The notes under the pieces are model-generated. The model worked only from the letters and a program-made list of their open reading frames with translations, did not search any database and was not told where the DNA came from. Shown piece after piece: positions 22,737 to 32,700 of a DNA stretch of 64,000 bases. The stretch is from Schaalia sp. ORNL0103 (lineage in GTDB: Bacteria; Actinomycetota; Actinomycetes; Actinomycetales; Actinomycetaceae): NCBI RefSeq assembly GCF_019429565.1, contig NZ_JAHXSA010000002.1:124001-188000 (forward strand), in the 5' to 3' direction. A program made the position numbers and the translations under genes. Each line of letters opens with the position of its first letter. Positions within the stretch are counted from its first letter, which is position 1.

Positions 22737-23769
22737 GCGCGTGTCCTTTCCTGAGTCTGCGCAGTTTGGTAAAGGAGAAGAGGCCCTCGTTCATGCAGAT
22801 GACGAGCAGGAGCACGCCACCCCAGATGAGGGGCCTGTAGAAGTTGGAGATGTCGGGGAACATGTTCAGGCCGGAGGAGAGGACCTGGAGCATGAGGATG
22901 GACAGGAGCACGCCGCTCAGGCGCCCGGATCCGCCGTTGGGGTTGACGCCGCCGAGGACGACGATGAGGACGGTGAGCAGCGTGTAGGAGGCGCCGTAGT
23001 CGGCTTTCGCGGAGTTGTAGTTCGCGAGCATGACGATACCGGCCATGGCGGCCATGACGCCGGAGAGCACGTAGGTGCGGATCAGCAGGCTCTTGACTTT
23101 CAGGCCCGAGAAGCGCGCGGCCGTGTCGTTCGTGCCGAGCATGAGGATCGTGGTCCCAAAGCCCGTGAAGGCGACGATGGCGCCGGCGACGGCCGCGCAC
23201 ACGAGGAACACGACGAGGGGGATGGGGACGAGGCCGGCCACCTTCCCGGTGAACACGGCTCCGAACGCTGCGGGGACGCCGGAGACGGGTTTGCCTTGGG
23301 TGAGGATGAGGGCGACGCCGCCGAAGAGCTCGAGGGTGCCGAGGGTGGCGAGGATGGGTGGGATCTTGAGGACCGCGACGAGCGTGCCGTTGATGAGTCC
23401 GCACACGACCCCGACCACCAGGGCGACGCCCAGGGCGATGAGGGTAGCCATAGCCATGGACGAGGGGGTGACGGCCGGGCCGAGCATGGAGCGCAGCGTG
23501 AGGGCCGCGCAGATTGAGGTGACGTTGGCGATGGCGACGACGGACAGGTCGATGCCGGCGGTGAACATGGTGAACATGACGCCCAGGCTCATGAGGCCAA
23601 ATTCGGGGAATTGGACGGCCATCGACTGCCAGGTGCGCACGGCGAAGAAGGGGCCGGGGCGCACGGCGGCGAAGAAGATGAGCAGGAGGAGGAAGACGAT
23701 GATCAGTCGCGTCATGTAGCTGTCCTTCTTGAGGAAAGCGAGGCGCGGGGAGGCGAGAAGCGTTGACAT
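22723..23769 (-). CDS. Sugar ABC transporter permease (RbsC/LsrD type)
   Basis: This 348-residue inner-membrane permease has about eight to ten hydrophobic segments and the family's conserved pieces GIDLSVVAIANVTSICAA, LKIPPILATLGTLELFGGVA and IVVLGGVNPNGGSGRLSGVL. It pairs with the other permease encoded upstream to form the channel for the binding protein at 26483-27532. Start at 23769; 9 bp separate it from the preceding gene. Confidence 0.9.
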   Translation of the reverse strand: MSTLLASPRLAFLKKDSYMTRLIIVFLLLLIFFAAVRPGPFFAVRTWQSMAVQFPEFGLMSLGVMFTMFTAGIDLSVVAIANVTSICAALTLRSMLGPAVTPSSMAMATLIALGVALVVGVVCGLINGTLVAVLKIPPILATLGTLELFGGVALILTQGKPVSGVPAAFGAVFTGKVAGLVPIPLVVFLVCAAVAGAIVAFTGFGTTILMLGTNDTAARFSGLKVKSLLIRTYVLSGVMAAMAGIVMLANYNSAKADYGASYTLLTVLIVVLGGVNPNGGSGRLSGVLLSILMLQVLSSGLNMFPDISNFYRPLIWGGVLLLVICMNEGLFSFTKLRRLRKGHAHADS

Positions 23770-23778
23770 GTGGTCCTC

Positions 23779-24780
23779 CTAGTGTGCGTTGCGGCGGGCG
23801 CGCATGACCTGAAGCGCGGAGACGCCGGTTCCCACGATGATGAGCAGGCCCAGGGCGAAGCCCTGCCAGAACGTCGGGATTCCCATGAGGATCATGGAGT
23901 TTTGGACGATGACGATGAGCAGCGTGCCGAGCATGACGCCCGTCAGCGAGCCCTTTCCGCCGGTGATGGCGGTGCCGCCCAGGACGACGGCCGCGATGAC
24001 CATCATTTCCATGCCGAGCAGGTTGGTGGGGTGCATCTGTCCCATAGAGCAGGTGCGGACCATGCCGGCCAGGGCGGCGATGACGCCGACGAGGACGTAG
24101 AGCCAGAACTTGGTGGCGCGCACCTTGAAGCCGACGCGGGCGGCCGCGGACTCGTCGCCGCCGAGGGCGAAGAGGGAGCGTCCGAACATCGTGTAGCGGG
24201 TGACGAAGAAGGCCACCGCGACGACCGCGACGAGGATCAGGAAGGACACGGGCATGGAGGACTGCAGGCCGGAGCTTTCGTTGCGGGCGACGAAGAGGGA
24301 CGCGGATCCGAAGGAGCGCATGGACTCGGGGATCGTGTTGATCTGCACGGATTTGAGGGCGCCCTGCATGACGCCGTTGAAGACGTTGGCGGTGCCCAGG
24401 GTGATGATCAGCGTCGGCACGGTCAGCCTCGAGGTGAAGATACCGTTGAATGCGCCGAGGACCGCGCCGAGGGCGGCGGCGATCAGGAAGGGCACGATGA
24501 CGGGCCCGTTCCACCCGTTATCGACGAGGACCTTCGTGGTCACGTAGACCGCGAGAGAGGCCAGCGCCGGGAAGGACACGTCGATGCCGCCGGAGACGAG
24601 GACGAGGTGCGCGGCGACGGCGAAGAGGCCGGGGACCACCATCGCGCCGGCCAGGTCGACGAGGTTGTTCGCCGTGTAGAACTGTCCGGAGCGCGCCTGG
24701 ATGACGAGGGTGAGCGCCGCGATGACTAGGAACACCCAGAATTCGTTGGCGCGCAGGACTTTCGTGATGAGTCGGGGCAT
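23779..24780 (-). CDS. Sugar ABC transporter permease (RbsC/LsrC type)
   Basis: This 333-residue permease carries the motifs GGIDVSFPALASLAVYVTTK, TVPTLIITLGTANVFNGVM and VLGGTAITGGKGSLTGVMLG typical of BPD_transp_2 family proteins. Its ATG shares one base with the stop codon of the ATPase gene upstream, so the two are translationally coupled. Two different permeases in one operon point to the AI-2, rhamnose or autoinducer-like group of transporters, where the channel is a heterodimer. Confidence 0.9.
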   Translation of the reverse strand: MPRLITKVLRANEFWVFLVIAALTLVIQARSGQFYTANNLVDLAGAMVVPGLFAVAAHLVLVSGGIDVSFPALASLAVYVTTKVLVDNGWNGPVIVPFLIAAALGAVLGAFNGIFTSRLTVPTLIITLGTANVFNGVMQGALKSVQINTIPESMRSFGSASLFVARNESSGLQSSMPVSFLILVAVVAVAFFVTRYTMFGRSLFALGGDESAAARVGFKVRATKFWLYVLVGVIAALAGMVRTCSMGQMHPTNLLGMEMMVIAAVVLGGTAITGGKGSLTGVMLGTLLIVIVQNSMILMGIPTFWQGFALGLLIIVGTGVSALQVMRARRNAH

Positions 24781-26306
24781 TAGTTCTCTCCCCCTTCGGT
24801 CGACGAGGCCGGTGCTTGGTCTTCGGACAGGAGCCGGGTCAGTTCGGCCTCGGTGAGGGTGTCGGGGTTAATCGGGTCACTCAGGTGCCCGGCTCGCATG
24901 ATGGCGATGGTCGAGCAGTTGGTGAGCACCTCGGCGATGTCGTCGGAGATGATGATGACGGCCATGCCTTGCGCGGCGAGTTCGCGCAGGATCGAGTGGA
25001 TCGTGAATTTGGAGCCGATGTCGACGCCGACGGTGGGCCCATTGAGGATGAGGACGGAGGGCTTGGTGGCGAGCCACTTGGCCAGGACGACCTTTTGCTG
25101 GTTGCCGCCCGACAGGGTGTTGACGGCGTTGGCGGGGTCGGGGGTGACGACGTCGAGGCGCTTCACCCACTTCTTCTCTTCGTCGCGGATGGCTTTCTTG
25201 TCGATGAATCCGAGAGCCTTGGTGAAGGATTCCATCTCGGAGATCGTGATGTTTTCGCCGATCGAGCGTGAGAGGAAGAGGCCTTCGGTGAGTCGGTCTT
25301 CGGGGACGTAGGCGATGCCGGCGGCGATCGCGTCGCGCACGCCGCGCAGAGTGACGTCGTGACCTTTGACGCGGATACGCCCGGAGTCGAGGGGGAGCAT
25401 TCCGAACAGGGACATGGCGAGTTCGGTGCGTCCGGAGCCCAGCAGGCCGGTGATGCCGAGGATTTCGCCGGGTCGCACGCTCAGGGAGGCGTCGGCGAAG
25501 GCTCCGGCAACGGTCGCGCCCTCGACCTGGAGGATCGGGGCCTCGTTGATGTCGCCGGGCTGGTAGCGCTCCTCGTCGAAGTCGCGCCCGGTCATGTGGC
25601 GGGCGAAGCTGGCGCGGTCGAGTTCTTCCTTCGGGCAGGTGATGACCTTATGTCCGCTTCTCAGAATGGTGAAGCGCTGCGCGATTTCGAAGACTTCTTC
25701 GAGCTTGTGGGACACGAAGAGGATCGCAATGCCTCGCGATTGCAGGTCGGCGACGATGTTGAAGAGGGCGCGCACTTCCTTCTTGGTGAGGGCGGTCGTG
25801 GGCTCGTCCATGATGATGAGTTTCGCGTCGCCCATGAGTGCGCGGCTGATGGCGACGAGCTGTTTGTCGGCGACGGAGAGGTTGCCGACGAGTTCGTCGA
25901 GGTCGACCTGGAAGCCGATTTTGGCGACGGCTTCGCGGGCGACTTCGCGCATGCGCGAGCGGTTGACGAGGCGGCGTCCGGCGGCGACTTCGCTGCCGAG
26001 CGCGATGTTCTCCATGACGGAGAGGTTGGGGAAGATGGAGAAGTCCTGGTAGATGACGCGTACGCCCGCGTCGATGGCGTCGGCGGGTGTCAGTCGCGTA
26101 AACTCGCGGCCCCCGATGGAGACCGTGCCCTGTTCGGGGGTGTGGACTCCGGAGATGACTTTGATGAGGGTGGATTTGCCCGACCCGTTTTCTCCGGCGA
26201 GGCAGTGGATTTCTCCGGGCGCGATATCGAGGTCGATGTCGACCAGGGCTCGCACGCCTGCGAAGGATTTGCTGACGTGTCGTACCGCCAGCACTGGGGT
26301 GTCCAT
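24780..26306 (-). CDS. Sugar ABC transporter ATP-binding protein (RbsA/LsrA type)
   Basis: This 508-residue protein has two ABC modules in tandem. The first has Walker A GENGSGKSTL, signature LSVADKQLVAI and Walker B KLIIMDEPTTAL; the second has a degenerate P-loop GLLGSGRTELA and a good signature LSGGNQQKVVLAKWL. One complete and one altered site is the norm for RbsA proteins. It powers import through the two permeases. The ATG at 26306 follows AAAGGA. Confidence 0.93.
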   Translation of the reverse strand: MDTPVLAVRHVSKSFAGVRALVDIDLDIAPGEIHCLAGENGSGKSTLIKVISGVHTPEQGTVSIGGREFTRLTPADAIDAGVRVIYQDFSIFPNLSVMENIALGSEVAAGRRLVNRSRMREVAREAVAKIGFQVDLDELVGNLSVADKQLVAISRALMGDAKLIIMDEPTTALTKKEVRALFNIVADLQSRGIAILFVSHKLEEVFEIAQRFTILRSGHKVITCPKEELDRASFARHMTGRDFDEERYQPGDINEAPILQVEGATVAGAFADASLSVRPGEILGITGLLGSGRTELAMSLFGMLPLDSGRIRVKGHDVTLRGVRDAIAAGIAYVPEDRLTEGLFLSRSIGENITISEMESFTKALGFIDKKAIRDEEKKWVKRLDVVTPDPANAVNTLSGGNQQKVVLAKWLATKPSVLILNGPTVGVDIGSKFTIHSILRELAAQGMAVIIISDDIAEVLTNCSTIAIMRAGHLSDPINPDTLTEAELTRLLSEDQAPASSTEGGEN

Positions 26307-26420
26307 GTGGTGTCCTTTCCGACGCGTGGTGCCGACCCGGGGCCTCCCCTCACGCGCGCGAGTTCGCTTCGCGTGGGTGCGTGGGTGCGCGAGCGTCAGT
26401 GCGCGCGCTGGGGTGGCCCG

Positions 26421-26454
26421 GCCACGGCCTCGTTCATTGGGACGAGGCCGTGGC
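26421..26454 (-). terminator. Inverted-repeat hairpin between binding-protein and ATPase genes
   Basis: GCCACGGCCTCGT and GACGAGGCCGTGGC form a near-perfect hairpin just after the binding-protein stop at 26483. Such a structure usually lets the binding protein be made in excess over the membrane parts. No T-tract follows, so it may stabilise the upstream mRNA rather than terminate. Confidence 0.6.
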
Positions 26455-26482
26455 GCGCGGGTGGTCGTGTGCGGTGAATCGG

Positions 26483-27532
26483 TTAGAAGCCGAGAGAGTC
26501 GACGTTGTCCTTGGTGATCTGGATCCAGCCGTTGCCTTCGAGGACCTTGGTGGAGCCTTCGGAGAAGTGCATGGATTCGTATCCCTTGACGCCGAGGTTG
26601 ACGCTGTCTTCGATCTTTTCACCGTTGAGGATCTTGGTGGCCAGGGATGCCATGGCGTAGCCGGCGTCCGCGGGGTCCCAGAGGGTCAGGGTCGACACGG
26701 AGCCGTCCTTGAGGATCTGGGCGTTGGCGGCGGGCATGCCCGTGCCTGCGGTGAAGACTTTGCCCTTGAGGCCGAGTTCTTCGATGGCGCGGGCGGTGCC
26801 GGGCGCGTCGAAGGAGGAGGTGCCGAGGATGCCCTTGACTTCGGGGTACTTCTTGAGGACTTCCTTGGCGGTCTGGTAGGCGGTTTCACCGTTGTCCTGG
26901 GATTCGACGCGGGGCTCGGCTTCGAGCAGCGTCATCTTGGGGTACTTCTCCTTCTGGTGGGCGACGGCGCCGTCTGCCCATTCGTTGTGGGAGGCGTTGG
27001 TGACGTGGCCGACCATGGTGGTGTAGACGCCTTCTTCACCCATGGCTTGGGCGAGGTTGTCCATGATGAACGCGCCGTATTCGCTGTTGTTGAAGGCTTC
27101 GATGTCGTACATCGTGTTCTGCTGGGAGGCGCCTTCGTGGGTGACGACGACGATGCCTGCGTCCATGGCCTGCTTGAGGACGGGTTCGATGGCTCCGGGG
27201 TCGACGGGGACGACGCAGATGGCGTCGACGCCTTGGGCGATGAGGTCTTGGATGACCTGGGCCTGCATGGTGGCGTCGGTTTCAGCGGGGCCCTTCTGGA
27301 AGGCGTTCATGCCGGTGTCTTCGGCGTACTTCTTGACGCCGGTCTCCATGCGGACGAACCAGGGGTTGGTGGCGTCCTTGGGGACGACGGCGATCGTGTA
27401 GTTGCCGTCTCCGCCGCCCTTCGCGGCGGCTCCGGACGAGGATTGGGCGGTGTCACCGGGTGTGCAGGCGCCGAGGGCGAGGGCGCATGCGGATGCGGCG
27501 ACGAGGGCTGTAGCTGCGAGGCGGGGCTTCAT
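26483..27532 (-). CDS. Sugar ABC transporter substrate-binding lipoprotein
   Basis: This 349-residue lipoprotein has a signal peptide with lipobox ALGACTPG and a periplasmic-binding fold of the LsrB/RhaS/RbsB class: YTIAVVPKDATNPWFVRM, IQDLIAQGVDAICVVPVDPG, VTHEGASQ, and a hinge region KGILGTSSFDAPGTARAIE. WFVRMETGVKKYAEDTG and the VVPVDP motif favour the rhamnose/AI-2 subgroup. The ATG at 27532 follows GGAG, and the long upstream extension of the frame is non-coding. The exact sugar cannot be named. Confidence 0.88.
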   Translation of the reverse strand: MKPRLAATALVAASACALALGACTPGDTAQSSSGAAAKGGGDGNYTIAVVPKDATNPWFVRMETGVKKYAEDTGMNAFQKGPAETDATMQAQVIQDLIAQGVDAICVVPVDPGAIEPVLKQAMDAGIVVVTHEGASQQNTMYDIEAFNNSEYGAFIMDNLAQAMGEEGVYTTMVGHVTNASHNEWADGAVAHQKEKYPKMTLLEAEPRVESQDNGETAYQTAKEVLKKYPEVKGILGTSSFDAPGTARAIEELGLKGKVFTAGTGMPAANAQILKDGSVSTLTLWDPADAGYAMASLATKILNGEKIEDSVNLGVKGYESMHFSEGSTKVLEGNGWIQITKDNVDSLGF

Positions 27533-28148
27533 AGGAGTCTCCTCTGTGTGGATCAACGTCGGTGTTGAGGTTGTGGTTGTGCGGCGGCTCTGCTGGCGTG
27601 CGGTGGTGCCTGGCGTGTCCGTCTTCGTTGCTGGACCCACCCTGCGGTGCCGCGTGCGCGGTGCTGCTGCGTGCCGGGTGCTCCCGTCCTTGGGGGCACG
27701 TCGGCGTGCCCCCAATCCTAGGACACGCGGGTGGTGGCGTTCACTTTCCGGGTCTGTTTGGGACGAGGCCGTGGCGGGTTTTTGGGGTGCAGTTGCGGCG
27801 GTTTTGGGCTGATTTGTCTGACGTATGGGCGGGGGCGTTAGTCCAGACAAATAACGTTCGATATAGATTGGTACGAACCGCCTCATTGCTTGCTGGAGCG
27901 GCGCACACTCGTGCGGTGATGCGCACCATAATTGCACATTTGTGCGATTGTGAGCGCAGGTGCGGGAGGATGTGCAGGGCGTCGATCAGTACTCAAATTG
28001 CAGCCATGCTAAGTGCGCCGATTCAGGCCAAGCCTGGGCCGCGTTTTCGAAGAGGAAGACCCACTCAGCAACATTCGCCAGCTGTTGGACAACTTCTCAT
28101 GACGAGCATATAGTTTTAGAAAAATCACCAGCTCTAGTCAGGACCACC
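27533..28148. promoter_or_regulatory. Divergent intergenic region with palindromes
   Basis: No gene is seen. A perfect palindrome TGGGGGCACG-TCGG-CGTGCCCCCA lies at 27691-27714. An inverted pair ATTTGTCTG (27812) and CAGACAAAT (about 27843) flanks a GC-rich spacer. A third, TTGCACATTTGTGCGA, is near 27935. These are candidates for operators of the sugar operon (leftward) or of the orphan gene at 28149 (rightward). Confidence 0.4.
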
Positions 28149-29000
28149 ATGGGACAGCAACGAGGCACTTTCTACTGGGACGATGATTCCCTGTCGCCGG
28201 GCACCCGGCCCGACGGTAGCTGGTCGCAAAACCTCTTCGATGACGATGGGAGTCTGCGGGCGCACGCAAGATTCATGCCAGATTTCGGCCCGAACAGTAC
28301 TGAACCAGTGTATTCCCCGCACAGCAATCCTCCGATGTTCATGTCGAGTGAGGCTCGGTTGGAGTCAGATGATGAAGAGGATGTCGAGTCTGAAGATAGT
28401 AGTGCCGATTCGCTTGCAATACTTCTGACCACCCTCGTCGGTGCAGCGGCGGTAGCTGGCACCGCGTATGCGGCTCCTCGAATCAAGAAGTGGGCTACCG
28501 GCACTGCCGTCCCTTTCATCAAGGGATCACTCTCGAAAGTTCGGATGCCGTGGGGAAAGAAACAGGAAGAAGAGAGCACCCCTGAAGCAACTGGGGTGAC
28601 CCACTTCCACAACGCGGAGATAAATCCAGGTACAGCGGATTCTCACATCCCTCTCGGGATTGATGCGAAGCGTCAAACGATGTCGAACGCGGAAGCTCAG
28701 GCACGTCTTGTCGCCGCTGCTGCCGCGCAGCTGTTCGCAGAAGAGCAGACACGCCTCGTCATGCGAGCTGACGTCGTCAATGCCACGGATGTGGATGATC
28801 TACGCAGGCAGCTCGCAACCCACCCCCACGACGAGTTGGAGAAAATCCTCCAACACCTGGCGCGCAACCCACGCCTGCTGGAGGACGGGAGCCTCGCAGA
28901 ACTGGCTTCCTTCCTCGACTACAACTCCGCCAGGCTCGACACAGCCCAGCAGCAACGCGCACCCCTCCCCCACACCTCGGGCAACACCAACAACAGGTAG
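28149..29000 (+). CDS. Single-pass membrane protein of unknown function
   Basis: I do not recognise this 283-residue protein. Residues 1-50 are polar (MGQQRGTFYWDDDSLSPGTR, then WSQNLFDDDGSLRAHARFMP), residues 75-90 are very acidic, and one hydrophobic segment lies at about 93-115 (SLAILLTTLVGAAAVAGTAY). The C-terminal half is charged and helical (AEAQARLVAAAAAQLFAEEQ; DDLRRQLATHPHDELEKILQ). The start ATG at 28149 is taken because the frame before it reads as non-coding. It faces the restriction operon tail to tail. A role linked to secretion or defence is possible but unsupported. Confidence 0.6.
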   Translation: MGQQRGTFYWDDDSLSPGTRPDGSWSQNLFDDDGSLRAHARFMPDFGPNSTEPVYSPHSNPPMFMSSEARLESDDEEDVESEDSSADSLAILLTTLVGAAAVAGTAYAAPRIKKWATGTAVPFIKGSLSKVRMPWGKKQEEESTPEATGVTHFHNAEINPGTADSHIPLGIDAKRQTMSNAEAQARLVAAAAAQLFAEEQTRLVMRADVVNATDVDDLRRQLATHPHDELEKILQHLARNPRLLEDGSLAELASFLDYNSARLDTAQQQRAPLPHTSGNTNNR

Positions 29001-29062
29001 CCTGCCAAGCGCGCAGCCAGAACGAGAGCCACTCAAACGAGGCAGCTCGGCCTGACGACCAC

Positions 29063-29515
29063 CTATGCGTCCGCGGGATCTTCCCGGCTGACGTTGATCG
29101 TGATCTCCTTCGTCCGCCGCAGGTGCGGCAATGTAATACGCGGATCGAAGGGCGACGACCAGGTGAAGCTCTCGTAAACGTCCAACCCGCGACCAAGATC
29201 GATCACCCAGCCGGTGTCGGTCACGATGCTACGGTCGTGGAAGTAATCAACGATGCTCCAATCGATGATGATCCCGAACTGTCCCCACGACTGCTGCGGC
29301 TGTTCGAACGTCGCTTCCTGCTTCGCGCGGTAGTCATCCTCGTCGCTCGCACAGGTCTCGATAACAACGCGCGGCAGCCTAGCGGCATCAGCATGCTGGA
29401 TCAGCTGCAGCAGAATCTCGCGCACGTTCCGGATTTGATACGGCTGACGCAAGTATGGGACACGGATCCGAATCTCAGCCGCATCGAACAGGTACGGGAG
29501 CTGGATGTCCGGCAT
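29063..29515 (-). CDS. MIT_C (phospholipase-D-like) domain protein
   Basis: This 150-residue protein matches the C-terminal domain of MITD1-type proteins: LRQPYQIRNVREILLQLIQ near the start, FGIIIDWSIVDYFHDRSIVTD, then TGWVIDLGRGLDVYE, ending RTKEITINVSRE. The HDR and GRGLD elements are the most conserved parts of this PLD-like fold. In bacteria the domain occurs in defence-type gene clusters; its activity is uncertain. It is the third gene of the restriction operon. I take the ATG at 29515; the frame reaches 29632, and it could also be the end of a longer protein that has lost its N-terminus. Confidence 0.6.
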   Translation of the reverse strand: MPDIQLPYLFDAAEIRIRVPYLRQPYQIRNVREILLQLIQHADAARLPRVVIETCASDEDDYRAKQEATFEQPQQSWGQFGIIIDWSIVDYFHDRSIVTDTGWVIDLGRGLDVYESFTWSSPFDPRITLPHLRRTKEITINVSREDPADA

Positions 29516-29716
29516 CGGCCAGTCGCCTCGCAGGACGTCGGCGTGGGCGCGTTCGCGGCTCGATTGCGGCGTGGCGGCGAGATGCCGACCGGGTTTTGCA
29601 CCCAGCTTGCAGGTTCGGCGTGGAGCCGTCAAAAGGCATCAGGGTCGCGTCAAAAGGTTTGGGCTGACCTCGACCACCTACCAGAACCCGGTCGGCGGAG
29701 ATAGCGATCCTCCTGT

Positions 29717-32700
29717 CTAGTCGGATTTGTCTTGGGATTGCGTGGGAACTTCGAGGTCTTCGGGTAGCTCGTAGCGCAGGATGAACGCTCGTAGCAGTTT
29801 CTCGACTTCGCGGTTGACGAGGAATAGTGACATCGATCGGCCTTCTCGGTGTTCGAGGTAGCGTTTCGCTTGAGCAAGATCAACGCTTTCTTTGACCGAG
29901 GTGAACCTGCCATATTCGTTAAGGTTCGCTTCGGTTACGTGCGCTGTTAGAAGCGCTCGCACCTGTGCTGCGTCAACGCCCAGGGCTGTGACGAGCAGAT
30001 CGATCTGACGTTCTTGGTGTGCCTGCTTGTAGTCGTTGATGTAGTCCTCAACGGTCTTGCCTTCAACGAGGCTGGCTTCTCCGGCTGTTACGTCATGGAG
30101 CCACAGGTTGGCGAAGATCTGATCGTCGCGTGAGAGTCGGGCGAAACTGCGATGCACTTCTTCGAGCACGGCTTGAAGCTCGTCTGCCGGCACGCCTTCT
30201 TCGCGCGCTCGAATGTACTTAGTGAACTTACTGTTGAGGTAGTCCGCGTCGATCCGGTCAGTGTCGATGTGGGTGATGTGAGTGTCGATGTCGAAAGGAG
30301 GATCCCCGTCCTCGCCTCCGCCGCCACCAGTGCCCTCGGTGAGTTCCTTATACCGTTGGAGAAGCGTCAGATAGTCGTTCTCAGTGATTTCAACGGCGAT
30401 GATCCGGCTGGGGTCACTGAAATGGTATTCGGTCTTGTCCCAACTGAACCCTTGAATCGATGCGGCCTGCAGCTCGTGGTAGAGCGCGCTGAACAGTTTG
30501 GCGAACTCACCTTGATCCGCTTCACTCTCAGGAAGCTCGGCGAAGTCGTCGGCAGCGAAGAGTCTACGGATCTTAGTGAAGCAGTCGTTAATCTTCTCCA
30601 AGTGCCTATCCAGGTGTTCGACAAACAGACCCATCGGTTTCTGCCCGGAGTATAGTTCTACAGCTTTGTCGATGTTCTCCTTCATCATGTACGGGCGGCG
30701 GTAGTACCGGATAGAACCGAAAGGCTTGTCTGGGCCGAAGATGCGGTTGGTTCGTGAGAATGCCTGGATGATGTTCTCGTAGGCGAGCACTTTGTCCAAG
30801 TACAGCGTGTTCAGCCACTTGGAATCGAACCCGGTAAGCATCTGGTCGACCACGATTAGTAGGTTGATCTGCTTGTCTAGGCTGAAGTCTCTGCCGTTGT
30901 GTGGCTCCTTGTGGGCGAGCCGGGCAGCCACGTCGGTTTTGAACTTGTCGTAAGTACTCATCGAGAAGTTCTGGCCGAACCGGGCGTTGTAGTCGGACAG
31001 CACTTCAACCAACCCGTCTTCCTTGAAAAGTTGGGTGTCGCCAGTGTTGTCGATGTTCGGATCGAACAGTGCCGTCACTGCAAGGAACGGATACTTCGAG
31101 GTGAAGATCCGGTAGTACTCGATGGCTTCAGGGATCGAGCTGGTCGCGAAGAGAGCATGGAATTTGCTGTTCTGGCTAAGCGCCACCCAGTTCTCCATGA
31201 TGTCTGTGACCACGGCTTCACGGTGTTCTGCGCGCTCATACTGGGAGGTAGGCAGGTAGTCCTCAATTCCGCGAACAATCTTACCCGCCGAGTTCGCCGC
31301 CCGTACCATAGGGACTTGGTTCTTGTCCATGAAACGGTTGAAGATCTTTGTCTTTTGTGGATCAGAAAAGACTTCAGCTTCATCGATTGCTCTGGCCTGC
31401 TGGAGCGCGACTTGTTTGCGCAGGTCACGCGCCCGGTAGGTTTCCACCATTTCTGGGTCGAATCCGAGAACATTCTTGTCCCGGATCCCGTCAGCGATTG
31501 AATACCTATGTAGCTCGTCACCGAACAAGGTGGCCGTTGTGGAGTGCTTGCGCTGGTTCTCGTCATGGATCGGGGTGCCAGTGAAACCGAAGAACAGTGC
31601 GTCGGGCAGTGTTTTCTTAATCCGCATCAGCATCTCGCCGAACGTTGAGCGGTGTGCCTCGTCGACGACGAACACGATCCGTTTACGCCGCAACGCGGCT
31701 ACGTCGTCTGCAGCCAGCACCTCGTCCACATTAAGCATGCTCATCTTCTGGATCGAGGTAACGATCAGGACTGAGAGATCATCTTTAAGCTTCGTCAGAA
31801 GCTGCTGGGCTGACGAGGTTTCGGCAACCTCGATAGCATCCCCACCGTAGCTGCGATAGTTCTTCAACGACTGCGTACCCAACTCGATACGGTCAAGGAG
31901 GAAGATCACTTTGTCGGCGTTCTTCGAGTCCGCAATCAACTGGGCAGTCTTGAAACTCGTGACCGTTTTACCGCTGCCTGTGGTGTGCCAAATGTAGCCC
32001 CCACGCTGTTCGTTATCGCCCCACACCTTCTGCAGCACCCGGTCTGCGATACGGTTCGCCGCATTGTACTGGTACGAACGCATCACCATGAGCACGCCCG
32101 CAGCTCGGTCGACCACCGTGTAGAAGCCGATCAGCTGGTGCGCCATCGGAATAGCAAGCAGCGAACGAATAACCTGATCCCACTGGTTGATCGGCTCGTT
32201 ATCAAAGTCAGCCCACTGGAAGTAGAAATCCTCATTGAACACTCCGTCTGGGCCAGGATTAGCGAAATAGCGGGTCTGGTCTGGCGTCATCGCCACGAAC
32301 ACCTGAACTAACGAGAACAAGCCGCTGAAGATGCCCTCGTGGGCGTACTTTTCGATCTGGTGATACGCCTGCGAGACTGGCACCCCGGAGCGCTTTAACT
32401 CTATGTGGATCACTGGCATGCCGTTAATCAGCAACACCAAGTCACCCCGCCTAGGCGGCAGAATCTTATTGCTGGCCTTATATCGAGGCTGACGGGCGAT
32501 CTGGTAGCACGACTGTCCGCCCGCGATCTCAAGGCGGTCATAGATCTTCAGGCTCACCTCCACACCGAAATTGGCGGCCTCTGTGGCGTCACGCGTGATC
32601 GCTACCGTGCGGCCGTTAATGAACTCGTTGAGCCTCAGCGGTGTGCGCAACGCCAAGATCTGCTCAATGACCTGATCCATCTCCGTGCTCGTCAGTGGCA

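Noticed and set aside
22730-24514. 594-codon minus-strand frame
   Set aside because: Arg/His-rich shadow in another frame across the two permease genes.
27533-27937. N-terminal extension of the sugar-binding protein
   Set aside because: The lipoprotein signal peptide begins at the ATG at 27532 with GGAG before it; the extension is Arg/Pro/Thr noise.
27960-28148. Upstream extension of the orphan membrane protein
   Set aside because: No ribosome site and composition unlike the protein from 28149 onward.
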